A stretch of DNA of 64,000 nt from Thinopyrum elongatum (taxonomy: Eukaryota > Streptophyta > Magnoliopsida > Poales > Poaceae). The notes under the pieces are model-generated. The model was given only the letters and a program-made list of their open reading frames with translations, did no database searches and was not told the DNA's origin. The position numbers and the translations under genes were made by a program. Each line of letters opens with the position of its first letter. Positions within the stretch are counted from its first letter, which is position 1. Shown here one piece after another: positions 53,320 to 63,070 of this stretch. The DNA is taken from contig CM022302.1 in the NCBI GenBank assembly GCA_011799875.1, positions 381,184,413 to 381,248,412 of the forward strand, read 5' to 3'.

Positions 53320-53600
53320 TGTAGATTAATAAGTGATGCGACAAGTGTACAACCTCTTTGGCGTAGCCGTGTCAACCTCAGCATCATTGGGTTGGTTGCT
53401 GAAAAAGTTGCGGCAGAGGTGGCTGTCGGAGGTGTGGTGGAAGATCTTAGGCGTCTGTAGACGGCGTCTAGGGTACTGCTCTGTTGTGATGGATGGTTCC
53501 GTCATTGGAGTAGCTCCGGCGAGCCGTAAGACGTCGAGGCTGAAGCAGCACAAGATAGACATCGTTAATCTCAAGTGGGATTCTAATAGCATCTCCAATA
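53320..53600 (-). repeat. Diverged copy of a CACTA 5' exon block
   Basis: TGTACAACCTCTTTGG and the following 200 bp match, with many changes, 54283-54480, and more weakly 52670-52860. The frame on the minus strand is Thr/Arg-rich with no domain. Confidence 0.5.
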
Positions 53601-53837
53601 GATGATGTAAAATACATTACCAAAAAGTGGTAGATGTAAAATTTACATCACCAAAAAACACCTGACTACAACAGATGAGGTAAAAACTATTGACTCTGAA
53701 CTTAACTATCGAAACTGAAATTTACTGTAGAATCTGAATGTTACTGTCAAAACTGAACGCACTGGTAGCAGAGATGCACTTCACATGTAGTTTAGGCCGG
53801 TCGAGCACAAGTAGTAGAGAAACAGTGATCTAAATCA
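53601..53837. other. Truncated MITE-like stretch
   Basis: AGCATCTCCAATAGATGATGTAAAA just before (53590-53615) is a Harbinger/Tourist-type terminus. No matching right end was found. Confidence 0.35.
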
Positions 53838-54132
53838 GCAGGCGATCGACAAGGAGCACAGTAGCAGATAGCAGCCGGAGCAGCAGTGCGAAATAGAGCC
53901 AGAGCAGAAACTCGTGTAGCTGCAGTAGCCCGTGCAGCAGCATCAGCAGCGCGAGCGAGAGCAAGAGCAGAGTAGCAGCACGAGCGAGGGGAAGAGCAGA
54001 GCAGCAGTGCGAGCGAGCGAGAGCCGAAGCAGCAGCAGCAGCAGCTCGAGTGAACAAGAGTCGTAGCAGGAGCAGCAGCAGCAGAGCAACAACGCGAGCG
54101 AGCGAGAACCGGAGCAGCAGCAGCTCCGGCTG
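53838..54132. repeat. (AGC/GAGC)-rich simple-sequence tract
   Basis: A 300-bp stretch made mostly of AGCAGC and GAGCGAGAGC words. It yields long Leu/Arg/Ser-rich frames on both strands that are not genes. Confidence 0.85.
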
Positions 54133-54960
54133 GTATGGACGCCGCTGCCGAGGGAGCCTCGCACTGGGGGAGAGCCGCCGTGGAGATGTCACCGGTGGTG
54201 CTGACTACGAGGTAGCCACGTCATGGGGGAGCGGGATCGAGCACCGGCAGTGCCGGGAGGTCAAGTTAAGGAGAAGGTGCGATGTGATGAGTGTACAACC
54301 TCTTTGGTGGCGTCGAGTAGGCCTCGGCTTCATCCGAGGGGTCGGTGAGGATGATGCGGTTCCGGTGGAGCAGGTTAAGGCGGCGCTGTGGGGATGGAGC
54401 AGCCGCGATAGACGAGGCGATCGTCGGAGCAGCTCCTTGGAGGTGGAGGACGGGGCGGCTGAACCGGCGGGACGACTAGATCAACGATGGATCCTCATCC
54501 GAGGCGGTGGATGAGGGACGTCGAGCTATTGCGGTGGACGACATTGTCGGGGAAGAGGCTCCGGCTGGGCAGTGGTGGGGTGGCGAACTGCGGAGGGTGG
54601 GGTTTCGCGACTGGAGCAGAGAGGTTATGGCGGTCTGGGTTTTCGAATGGCGAAAAGGAGGTGATGGGAGTGGGGGGGACCATGACTTAGGGACGCGCTT
54701 GTCCAAATGTAGGCTGTGTTACGAAAGTAGCCCCACCGATTTGAACTAGCGGCCGTTTCGGCTCAGGGATAGAAGGAGGATTTCGCGTGTCGGGATTTGG
54801 CAGCTGGAGAGAATTTTCGCGCGCGTTGTAATTTCGGGATAGCAAGGCGCGGGTTGTGAAGGCGCGAGTTTTCGGAGCACAAACAGACAAAGCGATATCT
54901 CAATTTTCGGGATAACAAGGCGCGGGTTGAAATTTCGGGACAAGCCTACCATGTAATAAT
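54133..54960 (-). other. GC-rich 5' part of the CACTA element
   Basis: Contains the third copy of the exon-like block (54283-54480) and two TTCGGGATA(A)CAAGGCGCGGG repeats (about 54833 and 54909). A 5' terminus with CACTA was not seen. Confidence 0.45.
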
Positions 54961-55317
54961 GTACGTACCAAATCAATTCGCACTTCCCTCGACGAAAAAA
55001 AAACAAAAACTATTCGCACCACACAAAGGGAGAGTCTTGTCCCGTTTTACTGTACAAATGCTATTCAAAACTATGAATCCATGTTATGTCCAATTAAATT
55101 TTTTCGCTACCTCTATAATGCATGTAACCCACTCATACGAACATTTTTAGTGCATTCCAAATGTATATACTACCGCTGTAATTCAAACTATATTTGAATT
55201 TGTTTCTCTATTTGAATAAGAATCTACAATCATGATTGTTGCCAAGTTAAACCAGCATTTGTATATTATCTTAACAACACACCACATGATTACTATAGAG
55301 TTAGATATGGACTATGT

Positions 55318-55357
<40 letters not shown>

Positions 55358-55689
55358 CTCGAATTCAAAATTTTGAATACACTTCATGTTGATTCCAAAT
55401 AATAGTAATTTGATGTACTAGCTAGATCTTCATAATCTAAACCATGTGGCATATGTACACTGTGTTTATCACACAAAGTATAGTGCCCCGCCCCCTACAT
55501 TATGACAAGTATTTAGCCCTGAGCTGCAAAAGCCACACATTATCATAATTTCAAAAAATGTTATATATATATATTATATGTAGTATAACATGTTCATAAC
55601 CACACCATGCGTATCACCATTATATTCATGCATGCGTCAGTTTAAAACATTATGATCTCTTGTTCAAATATCCGAATCCACTTTCAAGA
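54961..55689. other. AT-rich intergenic DNA
   Basis: No gene is supported. It includes a 33-bp (AT)n run at 55322-55354. Confidence 0.4.
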
Positions 55690-56990
55690 TGTATTATGAT
55701 CTCTGTTAGTCTTTTACACCCACACAATCCTCTTCTCTTTGTAGCTAGTGCTAACTTTCTCTCGTGCATGCACACACCCGCCTCCCTCTCACCCTCCCTT
55801 AGCATTCTCCACGCACATTCGTTATATCTCTTTAGGTCATTCACCCACGGTGTGTGTAGGCCCCACAACTCCTTCTTTCATGCACACAACATTGATATAC
55901 CTCTCTAGCCAGGTGTACCTACCACAAACACACGCTTTCCCTCTTCTCTTCTCACCGTCCATGTCCCCCTCTGTCTAATATGGTTTGACGCACGTGCACG
56001 CTCCCGCCACTCTTTTCATCGATCTCATACTTACACTGTTACACACTCCTCCCCCCTTGATATAGTAGGCCTCTCGCACCACCTCCTAGCCGCATCCCTC
56101 TATCTCTATCTATCTCTCCGGGCCATATTTGCTTCTAACACATGCATGCATGTATACCGATCGATCTCCCTACACATAGCTAGGTCGACTATAACTCTTT
56201 TTCCCAACGCACGATCGACTTACCTCACTAGTTATGTCTCTCCCTTTCTCTGACACGCGACGATTGATCTTCCTATGTAGTTATGTCTGCTTACCACAGC
56301 CATATCGTCCCCCCTCATCATCCGTGCATGCCTTTCGGCCCGTCTCTCACACGCACGTGCACAGACAGGCAGGAATCCCCTCTCTTATTGATATTGCAGT
56401 CGTACCCTCTGTTTGTCTAGCAGGCCTCTCCCACCATTTGTGAGAAGCAACTCCACCACCAACCCTCCGACACTCTAGCTCTGTCTCTCTCCCAACCTTA
56501 TTCCTCTCCTACACATATGCATGGATGCCGATAGATCTCCCTCAATACATAGCTAGGTCTCTCTCCTTCTCCACACATATACCATTCGATCTACCTCTCT
56601 GCCCCCCCCCCCCCACATACACACCTATATACGAACGTTGTAGGTAGGTATCCATGGCACAGAGACAAACTGCACATCTCCCCTCTCACGTTCCAGTAGG
56701 CCAGACGCTCTATATCTTTGACGTGGGCACACAAAAATTCGATGCACTCTGTATCGATCGCGCACCCACACACTTCATCCCTCTCTTCGATTATATCGAT
56801 ATCTCACGCCGATGATCCCTCCACCCTCTTCTCGTGGATTGCCCCCTCAATATATGATATATCCAGGCCTCTGTTTCACACACATTGCATATGTTACATT
56901 TTTTGTGCCTCTGCTTCGCGCAAACCATCTCTCTCACACACACCCACGTACGTACCTGCACGTAGAGAAGAGGTGCACGCACGACGCACG
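55690..56990. repeat. Pyrimidine-rich degenerate repeat tract
   Basis: About 1.3 kb strongly biased to C and T on the plus strand, made of CTCTCTC, CACACAC, CCCTC and GATCTCCCT-type words with interspersed GCATGCATG and a CCCCCCCCCCC run near 56605. Frames through it are Ser/Pro/His-rich artefacts. Confidence 0.8.
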
Positions 56991-57139
56991 TACTCATGTC
57001 TCGTTCCCGGCCACACCCATGCAGGGACACGGTGGAGCTCATTTCTGTACGAAAAGGCAGCCCACGTGATGATTTGAAGCGTGTAGCGGTTGTTTACTTG
57101 AAGGAGGGTCGTGTACCACACGTACACGGAACAAAGTTA

Positions 57140-57690
57140 TATTCCTCAATGGCACGTACAGAATATAAAATTATTGTTATTGAGAAAAAAGAAATCCACT
57201 CCACTATATACAATGGAGCCTGCCTGCCGGGGTTTGTCTCTCGTCACACTATCTTACACAAGGCGGCGGTGGCCTCTCTCTCTCACCGTTGGTCACTGAT
57301 ACGGCCGCATCCCGTCCGCCGGCGGAAAGGGAGGATGTGCATCATTTCTCCTTTTGACAGCGTCGAGGCAGCACATCCCGATTTGTGGTTCCCGCCGTTC
57401 TCTCTGACCATGCTCCGGCGCGGTAGGGCCTTTGCCGCTTGCTCGCTTGCTCGCTGCCGCAATATGGGCAGATCCCGCCCGCCGGCGCCCTCCTAGTTAC
57501 ATCTCGATGACCCCCAGGTACAGCTTCCTCCCCTCTGGCCTTGCTCCACTGCCCATCTTCCCACGTCGCTGCATGTGGAAAATCTTGCATGTTGATCTTC
57601 CCTAGTTCTTTGCCCAAAACGTAGCTCATCCGACGTACTTTCCATATTGCAATCTCGTCCTCACACCGTTTTAGATAAACAGCCATGCTG
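57140..57690 (+). repeat. Low-copy segment A, copy 1 (promoter-like)
   Basis: GGCACGTACAGAATATAAAA, CACTATATACAATGGAGCCTG and the GC-rich stretch that follows match 61310-61720 with many changes. CTATATAC 30-50 bp before a GC-rich block looks like a TATA box. Possible short product starts at ATGGAGCC (57213) but no known protein is recognised. Confidence 0.5.
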
Positions 57691-57703
57691 TTATCTTCCC
57701 TTA

Positions 57704-57897
57704 GGCCTTGTACAATGCTAGGTGCTTAGGGAGATGCTTAGAAAATAAACCGGGTTTTTCGGAAGCACCGGTGCCTATTTCTACACGAGAGACGCCAAAT
57801 TAAGCGTCTACGTTGTACAAATAAGCACCGGTGCTTAAGGAAAGCCTGGTTTATTTCTCTAAGCACCTCCCCTAAGCACCTTGCACTGTACAAGGAC
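57704..57897. mobile_element. MITE with long inverted repeats
   Basis: GGCCTTGTACAATGCTAGGTG and, inverted, GTCCTTGTACAGTGCAAGGTG, extending through GCTTAGGGAGATGCTTAG. 194 bp. The TSD is not clear. Confidence 0.8.
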
Positions 57898-58735
57898 AAG
57901 GAATATGCTTCTTTTTTGTCATTGTATGTGTCATCAACTGTTATTGGCCAGTAATTGTTTCCTTTCTACCTCTTTTTTGCAAACAGGGCTATCTATTTCA
58001 CCTCGTTGCTATTGCGACCTTTTGGTGAACTGCACAAATCACTTTTTTCTTAAGGGTGTTTTGTGCAGTTCTACTAAAATGTCACACGGGCAACATCTCT
58101 ACATTTCAGTGCGACTGCACAAAGGGAGATTTGTTTTGCTCTATCCTCCTCATCCAACTCCGAGCCTAATCTTCTCCAACTAGTTAGTCTTAAGAGAGAC
58201 TGCAAAGGTGATCGGCTTCTATTTGTGTGTTTATTGTTTCATCAACAGTCCTCTATTATTGTAATCACACTTACTCAATATCTTTGGAACAGGGACGCTC
58301 AACTCTATTTTAGTGGAACTGCACAAAATGATCGGAATGTTGCATGCTCCTGACAGCTACTTTTTTTCCCAGCTGCCAATGAAAGCATGGATCAATTTTA
58401 ATTTAACACCTTCTCACAACTTTGTCTTTAGTTGTGATGTAAATATTAGCTCTGATCTACTAATCATTGAGATGCATTAGCAAGGAAGTTAGTTTTTAAT
58501 TTTTTCCGAAATAGCATGGATTTTAGTTTCCTTTCTAGTATTTGATTGATGTTGTAACGAGACAACCTTCCAGCTGGCAAGACACATGAAAGAAAAGCTG
58601 AAAGCTTTAGAGCATTGTACAATTTCATGTCGCTGGAAAATTATTTGTATACGTCAATTATGTAAACAAATGCTGGAAGCTTGATAGCATTGTCAGAAGC
58701 CATTCAACATCCAGGTCCATGTGCCATGCACCAAA
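57898..58735. other. Non-coding DNA, partly duplicated at 61.7-62.05 kb
   Basis: TCACACTT(A/C)(C/T)TCAATATCTTTG, TTTTAGTGGAACTGCACAAAA and TTTGTCTTTAGTTGTGA are shared with 61770-62010. No gene is recognised. Confidence 0.45.
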
Positions 58736-58738
58736 TTA

Positions 58739-59042
58739 GGGCCTCTTTGATTCGTAGGATTGCAAAATCACAGGAATAGAAAAAACGTAGGATTGAAATG
58801 GCATGTCCATTGGATCCCTATAGGATTTGAGTTTGTTTGATTGTGTCATGGAAAAAGCAAATGATTTCTTCCAAGAGGTTGGAGTGGATGTTAGAATTGC
58901 TGTGAAATGTAGTACAAATAAATCCTTAGAAAAAAATCCTACAAGATTCAATCCTATGAATCAAACGACCAACATAGGAAAAATTCCTAAGGATTCTAAT
59001 CCTTAAAAAATCCTATGGAGATCCTTTGAATCAAAGAGACCC
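58739..59042. mobile_element. Tourist-like MITE
   Basis: GGGCCTCTTTGATTCGTAGG and, inverted, GGGTCTCTTTGATTCAAAGG, with TTA at 58736-58738 and 59043-59045. 304 bp. Confidence 0.88.
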
Positions 59043-59045
59043 TTA

Positions 59046-59479
59046 GAGTGCACAACCGCATGGGAGACTTATCTCGGTCATTGCGCCGCACTAATAGTGA
59101 GTAATGAGCAGTCAAATCATAAGCCCCACCTTTCCCACTGTAAGTTGCTTGGAAGAAGCAACCATCAATACGCTCTTCTTTGAATCCGCTCATACTAGTA
59201 TGAAGGTGCAAAACCAAGTCCGCGTATGGCCTGTCGGTCAACGCGATTCCTCTTGGCATATCATTGACATGTGGGACCGGAGTGTGAGCAAACCGATCTC
59301 AATTGACGGCAAAATGGCCAACCCGCCGCTCCTTGAGAGAGATGAGGAGCAAGAACACAGACGGGCTAGGTGTCGCACGGAGGCCAAGATATATTCGAGC
59401 ATGGTTGATCCATGTCATCATTACATGTTCGATGTTTTTGAATAGTACTATTGGGCTGCCATTTTCCGCACTTCTCCCG
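59046..59479. other. Non-coding DNA
   Basis: Includes AGCAGTCAAATCA...GAAGCAACCATCA, also seen near 61260 and 63440, so it belongs to the duplicated material of this region. The open frames give no known protein. Confidence 0.35.
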
Positions 59480-59885
59480 AATAAATGTGTACTTTATCAG
59501 AGATTAAAATAAATAAGAGTACATATGCTTCACCATGCGGTTCCTAGTACCTGTATACTAGTAGTACTGTACTACTTGTACTACTAAACCTTGCGCTTGG
59601 CTCTTCGCCTCTTCGGGAAGTCGAACAATGATGGTACTACAGTGTATGCCTCTAGCAATCTGACACCGAATGAACTGCTGCACGTCCACCACCTGGGCGA
59701 GGGTAGGTTGCACTAGTCAAAAGCTTCTCCTCGTCCTGCGAGCCACCGCACTTGAGGTAGACGGAGAGGGCGTAAGCAAGCTTCACCTTGTCCTGCAAGC
59801 TTCTCCTCGTTCTACGAGTTGACGGGGCACACCAAAGTAGTGCTACTAGTCCATACTGCCTCCTTTCCGGTTAATATGGCTTGAT
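59480..59885. repeat. Low-copy segment B, copy 1
   Basis: GCTTCACCATGCGGTTCCTAGTA, CTTGCGCTTGGCTCTTCGCCTC, GTCGAACAATGATGGTAC and the stretch to TTAATATGGCTT match 60240-60635 closely. The end (CTGCCTCCTTTCCGGTTAATATGG) is a truncated Stowaway terminus. Confidence 0.8.
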
Positions 59886-60235
59886 CTTTTTTGCGGGTAA
59901 ATGAGAGAGCTTTATTCATATATAAGCATTCTTAGGACAATCAGCCAAGAGACTGGTCACTAGGAAGTGAGGTACCCTGCAAAAAAGGGAAGCGATGTGT
60001 TTCATCAAGCCAGCTCTCGGTCACATTCAAAGCGCAGCAAGCACGGTTCGCACAAAAATGCGCCGCAAGGTTTGCTGACCTGTTTACATGCTGAATAACA
60101 AAAAAGGAGAAAATATTACTGAGCGCTCCTATTTCTAACAGGATAGGAGCCAGAATTAAGCAAGAATTGTGGCGAGTGTTCCATGCAATCAACTTCCATT
60201 ATCACATGCGAGAACCCTCGAAGAGAAGCAAATGT
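59886..60235 (-). mobile_element. LINE 3' remnant
   Basis: Between segments B1 and B2. On the minus strand it ends with GAATAAAGCTCTCTCATTTACCC followed by GCAAAAAA, like wheat LINE 3' UTRs. No TSD was resolved. Confidence 0.75.
59941..60192 (-). pseudogene. LINE ORF2 RNase H-like C terminus
   Basis: The frame reads AWNTRHNSCLILAPILLEIG, FVIQHVNRSANLAAHFCANRAC and ESWLDETHRFPFLQG, the RNase H-like tail of plant LINE ORF2. The preceding VIMEVDC of the same domain is in another frame near 60200, so a small deletion or frameshift has occurred. Confidence 0.8.
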
Positions 60236-60640
60236 GTTGAAGATTACTTTATCACATATTAAAATAAAATAAGATTGCAGACGCTCCACCATGCGGTTCC
60301 TAGTAGTACCTGTATAGTAAGTAGTACTAGTAGTACGTAATAGTACTACTACTTGGAGTACTACTGTACTAGTAAACTTTGCGCTTGGCTCTTCGCCTCT
60401 TCGAGAAGTCGAACAATGATGGTACTAGTACAGTGTATGCTTCTGGCAATCTGACACTGAATTAACTGTTGCACATCCACCGCCTGAGCGAGGGAGAGCT
60501 TGCATTAGTCAAAAGTTTCTCCTTTGTCCTGCGAGCCACCGCGCGCAAGCTTCTCCTCGTTCTGCAAGTTGACGGGACACAACAAAGTAATGCTAGTCCA
60601 TACTACCTCCATTCCGATTAATATGGCTTAATTTGAAACG
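60236..60640. repeat. Low-copy segment B, copy 2
   Basis: Same order as 59480-59885, with a short GTAGTACTAGTAGTAC-type expansion near 60325 and a Stowaway-like terminus at the end (CTACCTCCATTCCGATTAATATGGCTTAA). Confidence 0.8.
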
Positions 60641-61310
60641 AGATAAATACATTGGTTGTCACTGTATATTTGTAAAAATACGGTCAGTGGACTTCATAAT
60701 ACGCTCATTGCGGGCAATATATACATTTTTCGGTGTTTATACGGTCACTAGCTCACCCTGGCTGAGTATGTGGGTGCATGCAAGTGTAGGTTGAGCACTT
60801 GAGCATGAACGTGTGTGTTCCGTCGTGTGCTCGGACATCCATGCATTAGGGCGTCGCACGCGTTTTTGCGTGCATGTGTACATGCGACTGCTGCATGCAT
60901 GCACGAGGTTGTAGTCCCTCACATTCACATGTTCATATGTCAATGCTTTGTCAAAACGTTGCATGCAAGGTTTAATCATTCGTTGTTCACGCATGCATTC
61001 CCAATATTAATACGTTGGTAAAGACAATTTCTTGAGGAAAACGAGCCCATGAATTGAGTACAAAGGGGACCAATAAACCAGGACAGAGGGAGTACTAGTA
61101 GTGAACCGGAAGGAGGGAGTAGGTACGTAACAACTTGCAGTAACAAAATTCCACTATGCGCATCGTGTCTACGTGTCATGCAAGAAAATAGAGATAAGTA
61201 CAAGTGAGACTCCGGAACGGTCATACACGTAGGGGGAGTACGTGCAAGGGCCACTCAGGAGCAGTCAAATCACACAGTAAGTTAGTCGGACGAAGCAACC
61301 ATCATTTCAG
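60641..61310. other. Non-coding DNA with Stowaway remnants
   Basis: A second, different Stowaway terminus lies at about 61040-61095 (inverted CTCCCTCTGTCCTGGTTTAT). Between is AT- then GTGCATG-rich sequence without a gene. Confidence 0.45.
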
Positions 61311-62050
61311 TCTTCAATGACACGTACACAATATAAAAAGGTTGATATGGAGAGAAAAAGAAAACCGCTCTACTATATATACACTAGCAGGAGCCTAAGC
61401 TACAAGCCTGCTTGCTTGGGTTGCTCTCTTCACAAGCATAGAAAGACGGTGGCCACACCGTTGGTCACAGGTCCGGCCTGATCCCGTCGCCGGGGGAAGC
61501 GAACGATGTTCTGCGTAGACGCGGTCGACAGTGGCGAGGAAGAAAACCCACTGTCGATGCGTGCCGATCGGGGGCCCCCGCGGTATGGCTGATGCCGCCT
61601 CCCACCGCCCTTCTAGGTACACCCCGATGTCCCAGGTACAACTTCCTTTTGGAGCCGGCTTTCTCCACTGCCGCAGCTCCCCACGTAGCTCCATCTCCAT
61701 GTGGATCTTTCTCTACTTCTACCGGCTTCTATTTATGATGAGTTTATGTCTCATGAACTAGTGCCACTATTATTATTCTAATCACACTTCTTCAATATCT
61801 TTGCCAACAGGGATGCTCAGCTCGATTTTAGTGGAACTGCACAAAAGCATCATATGATCCGAGGGTGCCAGGCTTCTTTCCGTCGACAGGTTCTACCTAG
61901 CCAGGAAACTAAATCCTGTTTAGGGTTTAGGGTTTAAGGCGTAGAGACCCCATCAGTAGGTTTTTTTGTACACACTCTCACAACTTTTGTCTTTAGTTGT
62001 GAAGTAAATATTGGCTATGATCAAATCAGCATGCGTGTTAGTTTTCCTTT
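61311..62050 (+). repeat. Low-copy segment A, copy 2 (promoter-like)
   Basis: Matches 57140-57690 and then 57.9-58.5 kb, without the MITE at 57704. CTACTATATATACACTAG at about 61370 is a TATA-like box. A gene family fragment or a non-coding transcript unit is possible. Confidence 0.5.
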
Positions 62051-62052
62051 GT

Positions 62053-62295
62053 ACTAGCAAGATGCCCATACGTTGCACGGAACATCAAGATGCATTTGTA
62101 TGAGTAGTTTATCTTGTGGGAGAAAAGGATGAATGAGGGAAGGCCTTATTTGCAAATGTGGAGAGGGGTGTGGGTATCTTTTTGCAAAATTGCCATAGTT
62201 TCCTTCCTATCCATCAGATATAAATCGGACGACCTATATTGCAGGATGGCAGGCACACCATCATCACCAACTCTGTTTTTTATAAGAGTAGAGAT
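62053..62295. mobile_element. MITE-like element (ACTAGCAA...TAGAGAT type)
   Basis: ACTAGCAAGATGCCCATACGTTGC at the start and TTATAAGAGTAGAGAT at the end match a dispersed grass element style I remember. The class is not certain. Confidence 0.45.
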
Positions 62296-62367
62296 TTGAT
62301 GGAATGTTGTAACGGGGCAACCTTGGAGTCAGGATAAATACATGAAACAAAATCTGAAAGCTTCGTA

Positions 62368-62475
62368 CTCCCTCCGGTCCTTTTTTGTATGCGTATAAGG
62401 CTACTCATAGTGGGGAATATCATATACTAGTATCATGCATAAATTACATAGGGGAGTAATAAACTAGGACGGAGG
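62368..62475. mobile_element. Stowaway MITE
   Basis: CTCCCTCCGGTCCTTTTTTG and the inverted CCTCCGTCCTAGTTTATTAC, with TA on both sides (62366-62367 and 62476-62477). 108 bp. Confidence 0.75.
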
Positions 62476-62520
62476 TAGAATGTGAGAGTGTATGGTGGGT
62501 CATGTGGTAAAATATAGTAT

Positions 62521-62568
62521 AGTACTTTCTTGTAGCCCATTACTATACATGTTGACTATTACATTGGC
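62521..62568. repeat. 48-bp direct repeat, copy 1
   Basis: AGTACTTTCTTGTAGCCCAT and the next 28 bases are identical at 62658-62705. A shorter AGTACTTTCTTGTA also occurs near 62627. Confidence 0.92.
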
Positions 62569-62657
62569 CACTACGAAAAATACATTTTGCATCTGTACAA
62601 GGCCACTAACAGTAATCGAGGCAATAGTACTTTCTTGTATAAGAAAATGGAGGGAGT

Positions 62658-62705
62658 AGTACTTTCTTGTAGCCCATTACTATACATGTTGACTATTACA
62701 TTGGC
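62658..62705. repeat. 48-bp direct repeat, copy 2
   Basis: Identical to 62521-62568, 137 bp downstream. Confidence 0.92.
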
Positions 62706-62729
62706 TATAGATGACATGGCAACATGTTA

Positions 62730-63002
62730 GGTTGGTCGTAATGGGAGTATCATAAGCGGTATCATGCATGCCAACTAGACTTTTTGGATGACGTGGCACA
62801 CAATCAAATGAGGAAAGAGATGATGTAGTATCATATTATGATATCGTATCATATTAAATGGTGTACTACTTTGTGTCATGCATGAAAATTAATAATGCAA
62901 TGTAACATACTAACCTATGATACTATGCATTACGAAAGTAGTATCATACACTAGTATCATATGCATGATACTAGTATAAGATACTTCCCATTACAACCAG
63001 CC
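62730..63002. mobile_element. Tourist-like MITE
   Basis: GGTTGGTCGTAATGGGAGTATC and, inverted, GGCTGGTTGTAATGGGAAGTATC, with TTA at 62727-62729 and 63003-63005. 273 bp. Confidence 0.9.
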
Positions 63003-63052
63003 TTAGCCACCAACCGGCTATATTATTAACCATGCTTAAGTCATGCTTGTAC

Positions 63053-63070
63053 AGAGAGAGAGAGAGAGAG
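63053..63070. repeat. (AG)n microsatellite
   Basis: Nine AG units. Confidence 0.95.

Larger units (their letters stand above)
46817..54960 (-). mobile_element. CACTA (En/Spm) transposon, one end visible
   Basis: The left terminus CACTACAAAAAAATACACTT begins at 46817 and is followed by subterminal GGCCC repeats, then by minus-strand exons of an ORF1-type protein. So 46817 is the element's 3' end. The 5' terminus on the right was not found; GC-rich sequence with repeated TTCGGGATA(A)CAAGGCGCGGG (about 54830-54930) suggests it lies near 54.9 kb or is lost. No TNP2-like transposase is present. A hAT and a Tourist MITE sit inside. The right boundary is approximate. Confidence 0.7.

Noticed and set aside
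53830..54192. 120-codon Leu/Ala/Arg frame
   Set aside because: It is the translation of an AGC/GAGC simple-sequence tract; equivalent long frames occur on both strands.
55130..55150. TTTTTAGTG as the missing CACTA 5' terminus
   Set aside because: On the other strand it reads CACTAAAAATGTTCG, which does not match the CACTACAAAAAAATACAC end at 46817 beyond the first five bases, so it is probably chance.
55660..57127. Several Ser/Pro/His/Thr-rich frames
   Set aside because: They are translations of the pyrimidine-rich repeat tract and have no domain or splice context.
59104..59445. 113-codon frame
   Set aside because: It lies in duplicated low-copy non-coding DNA, has no recognisable domain, and the equivalent sequence near 61260 and 63440 does not keep the frame.
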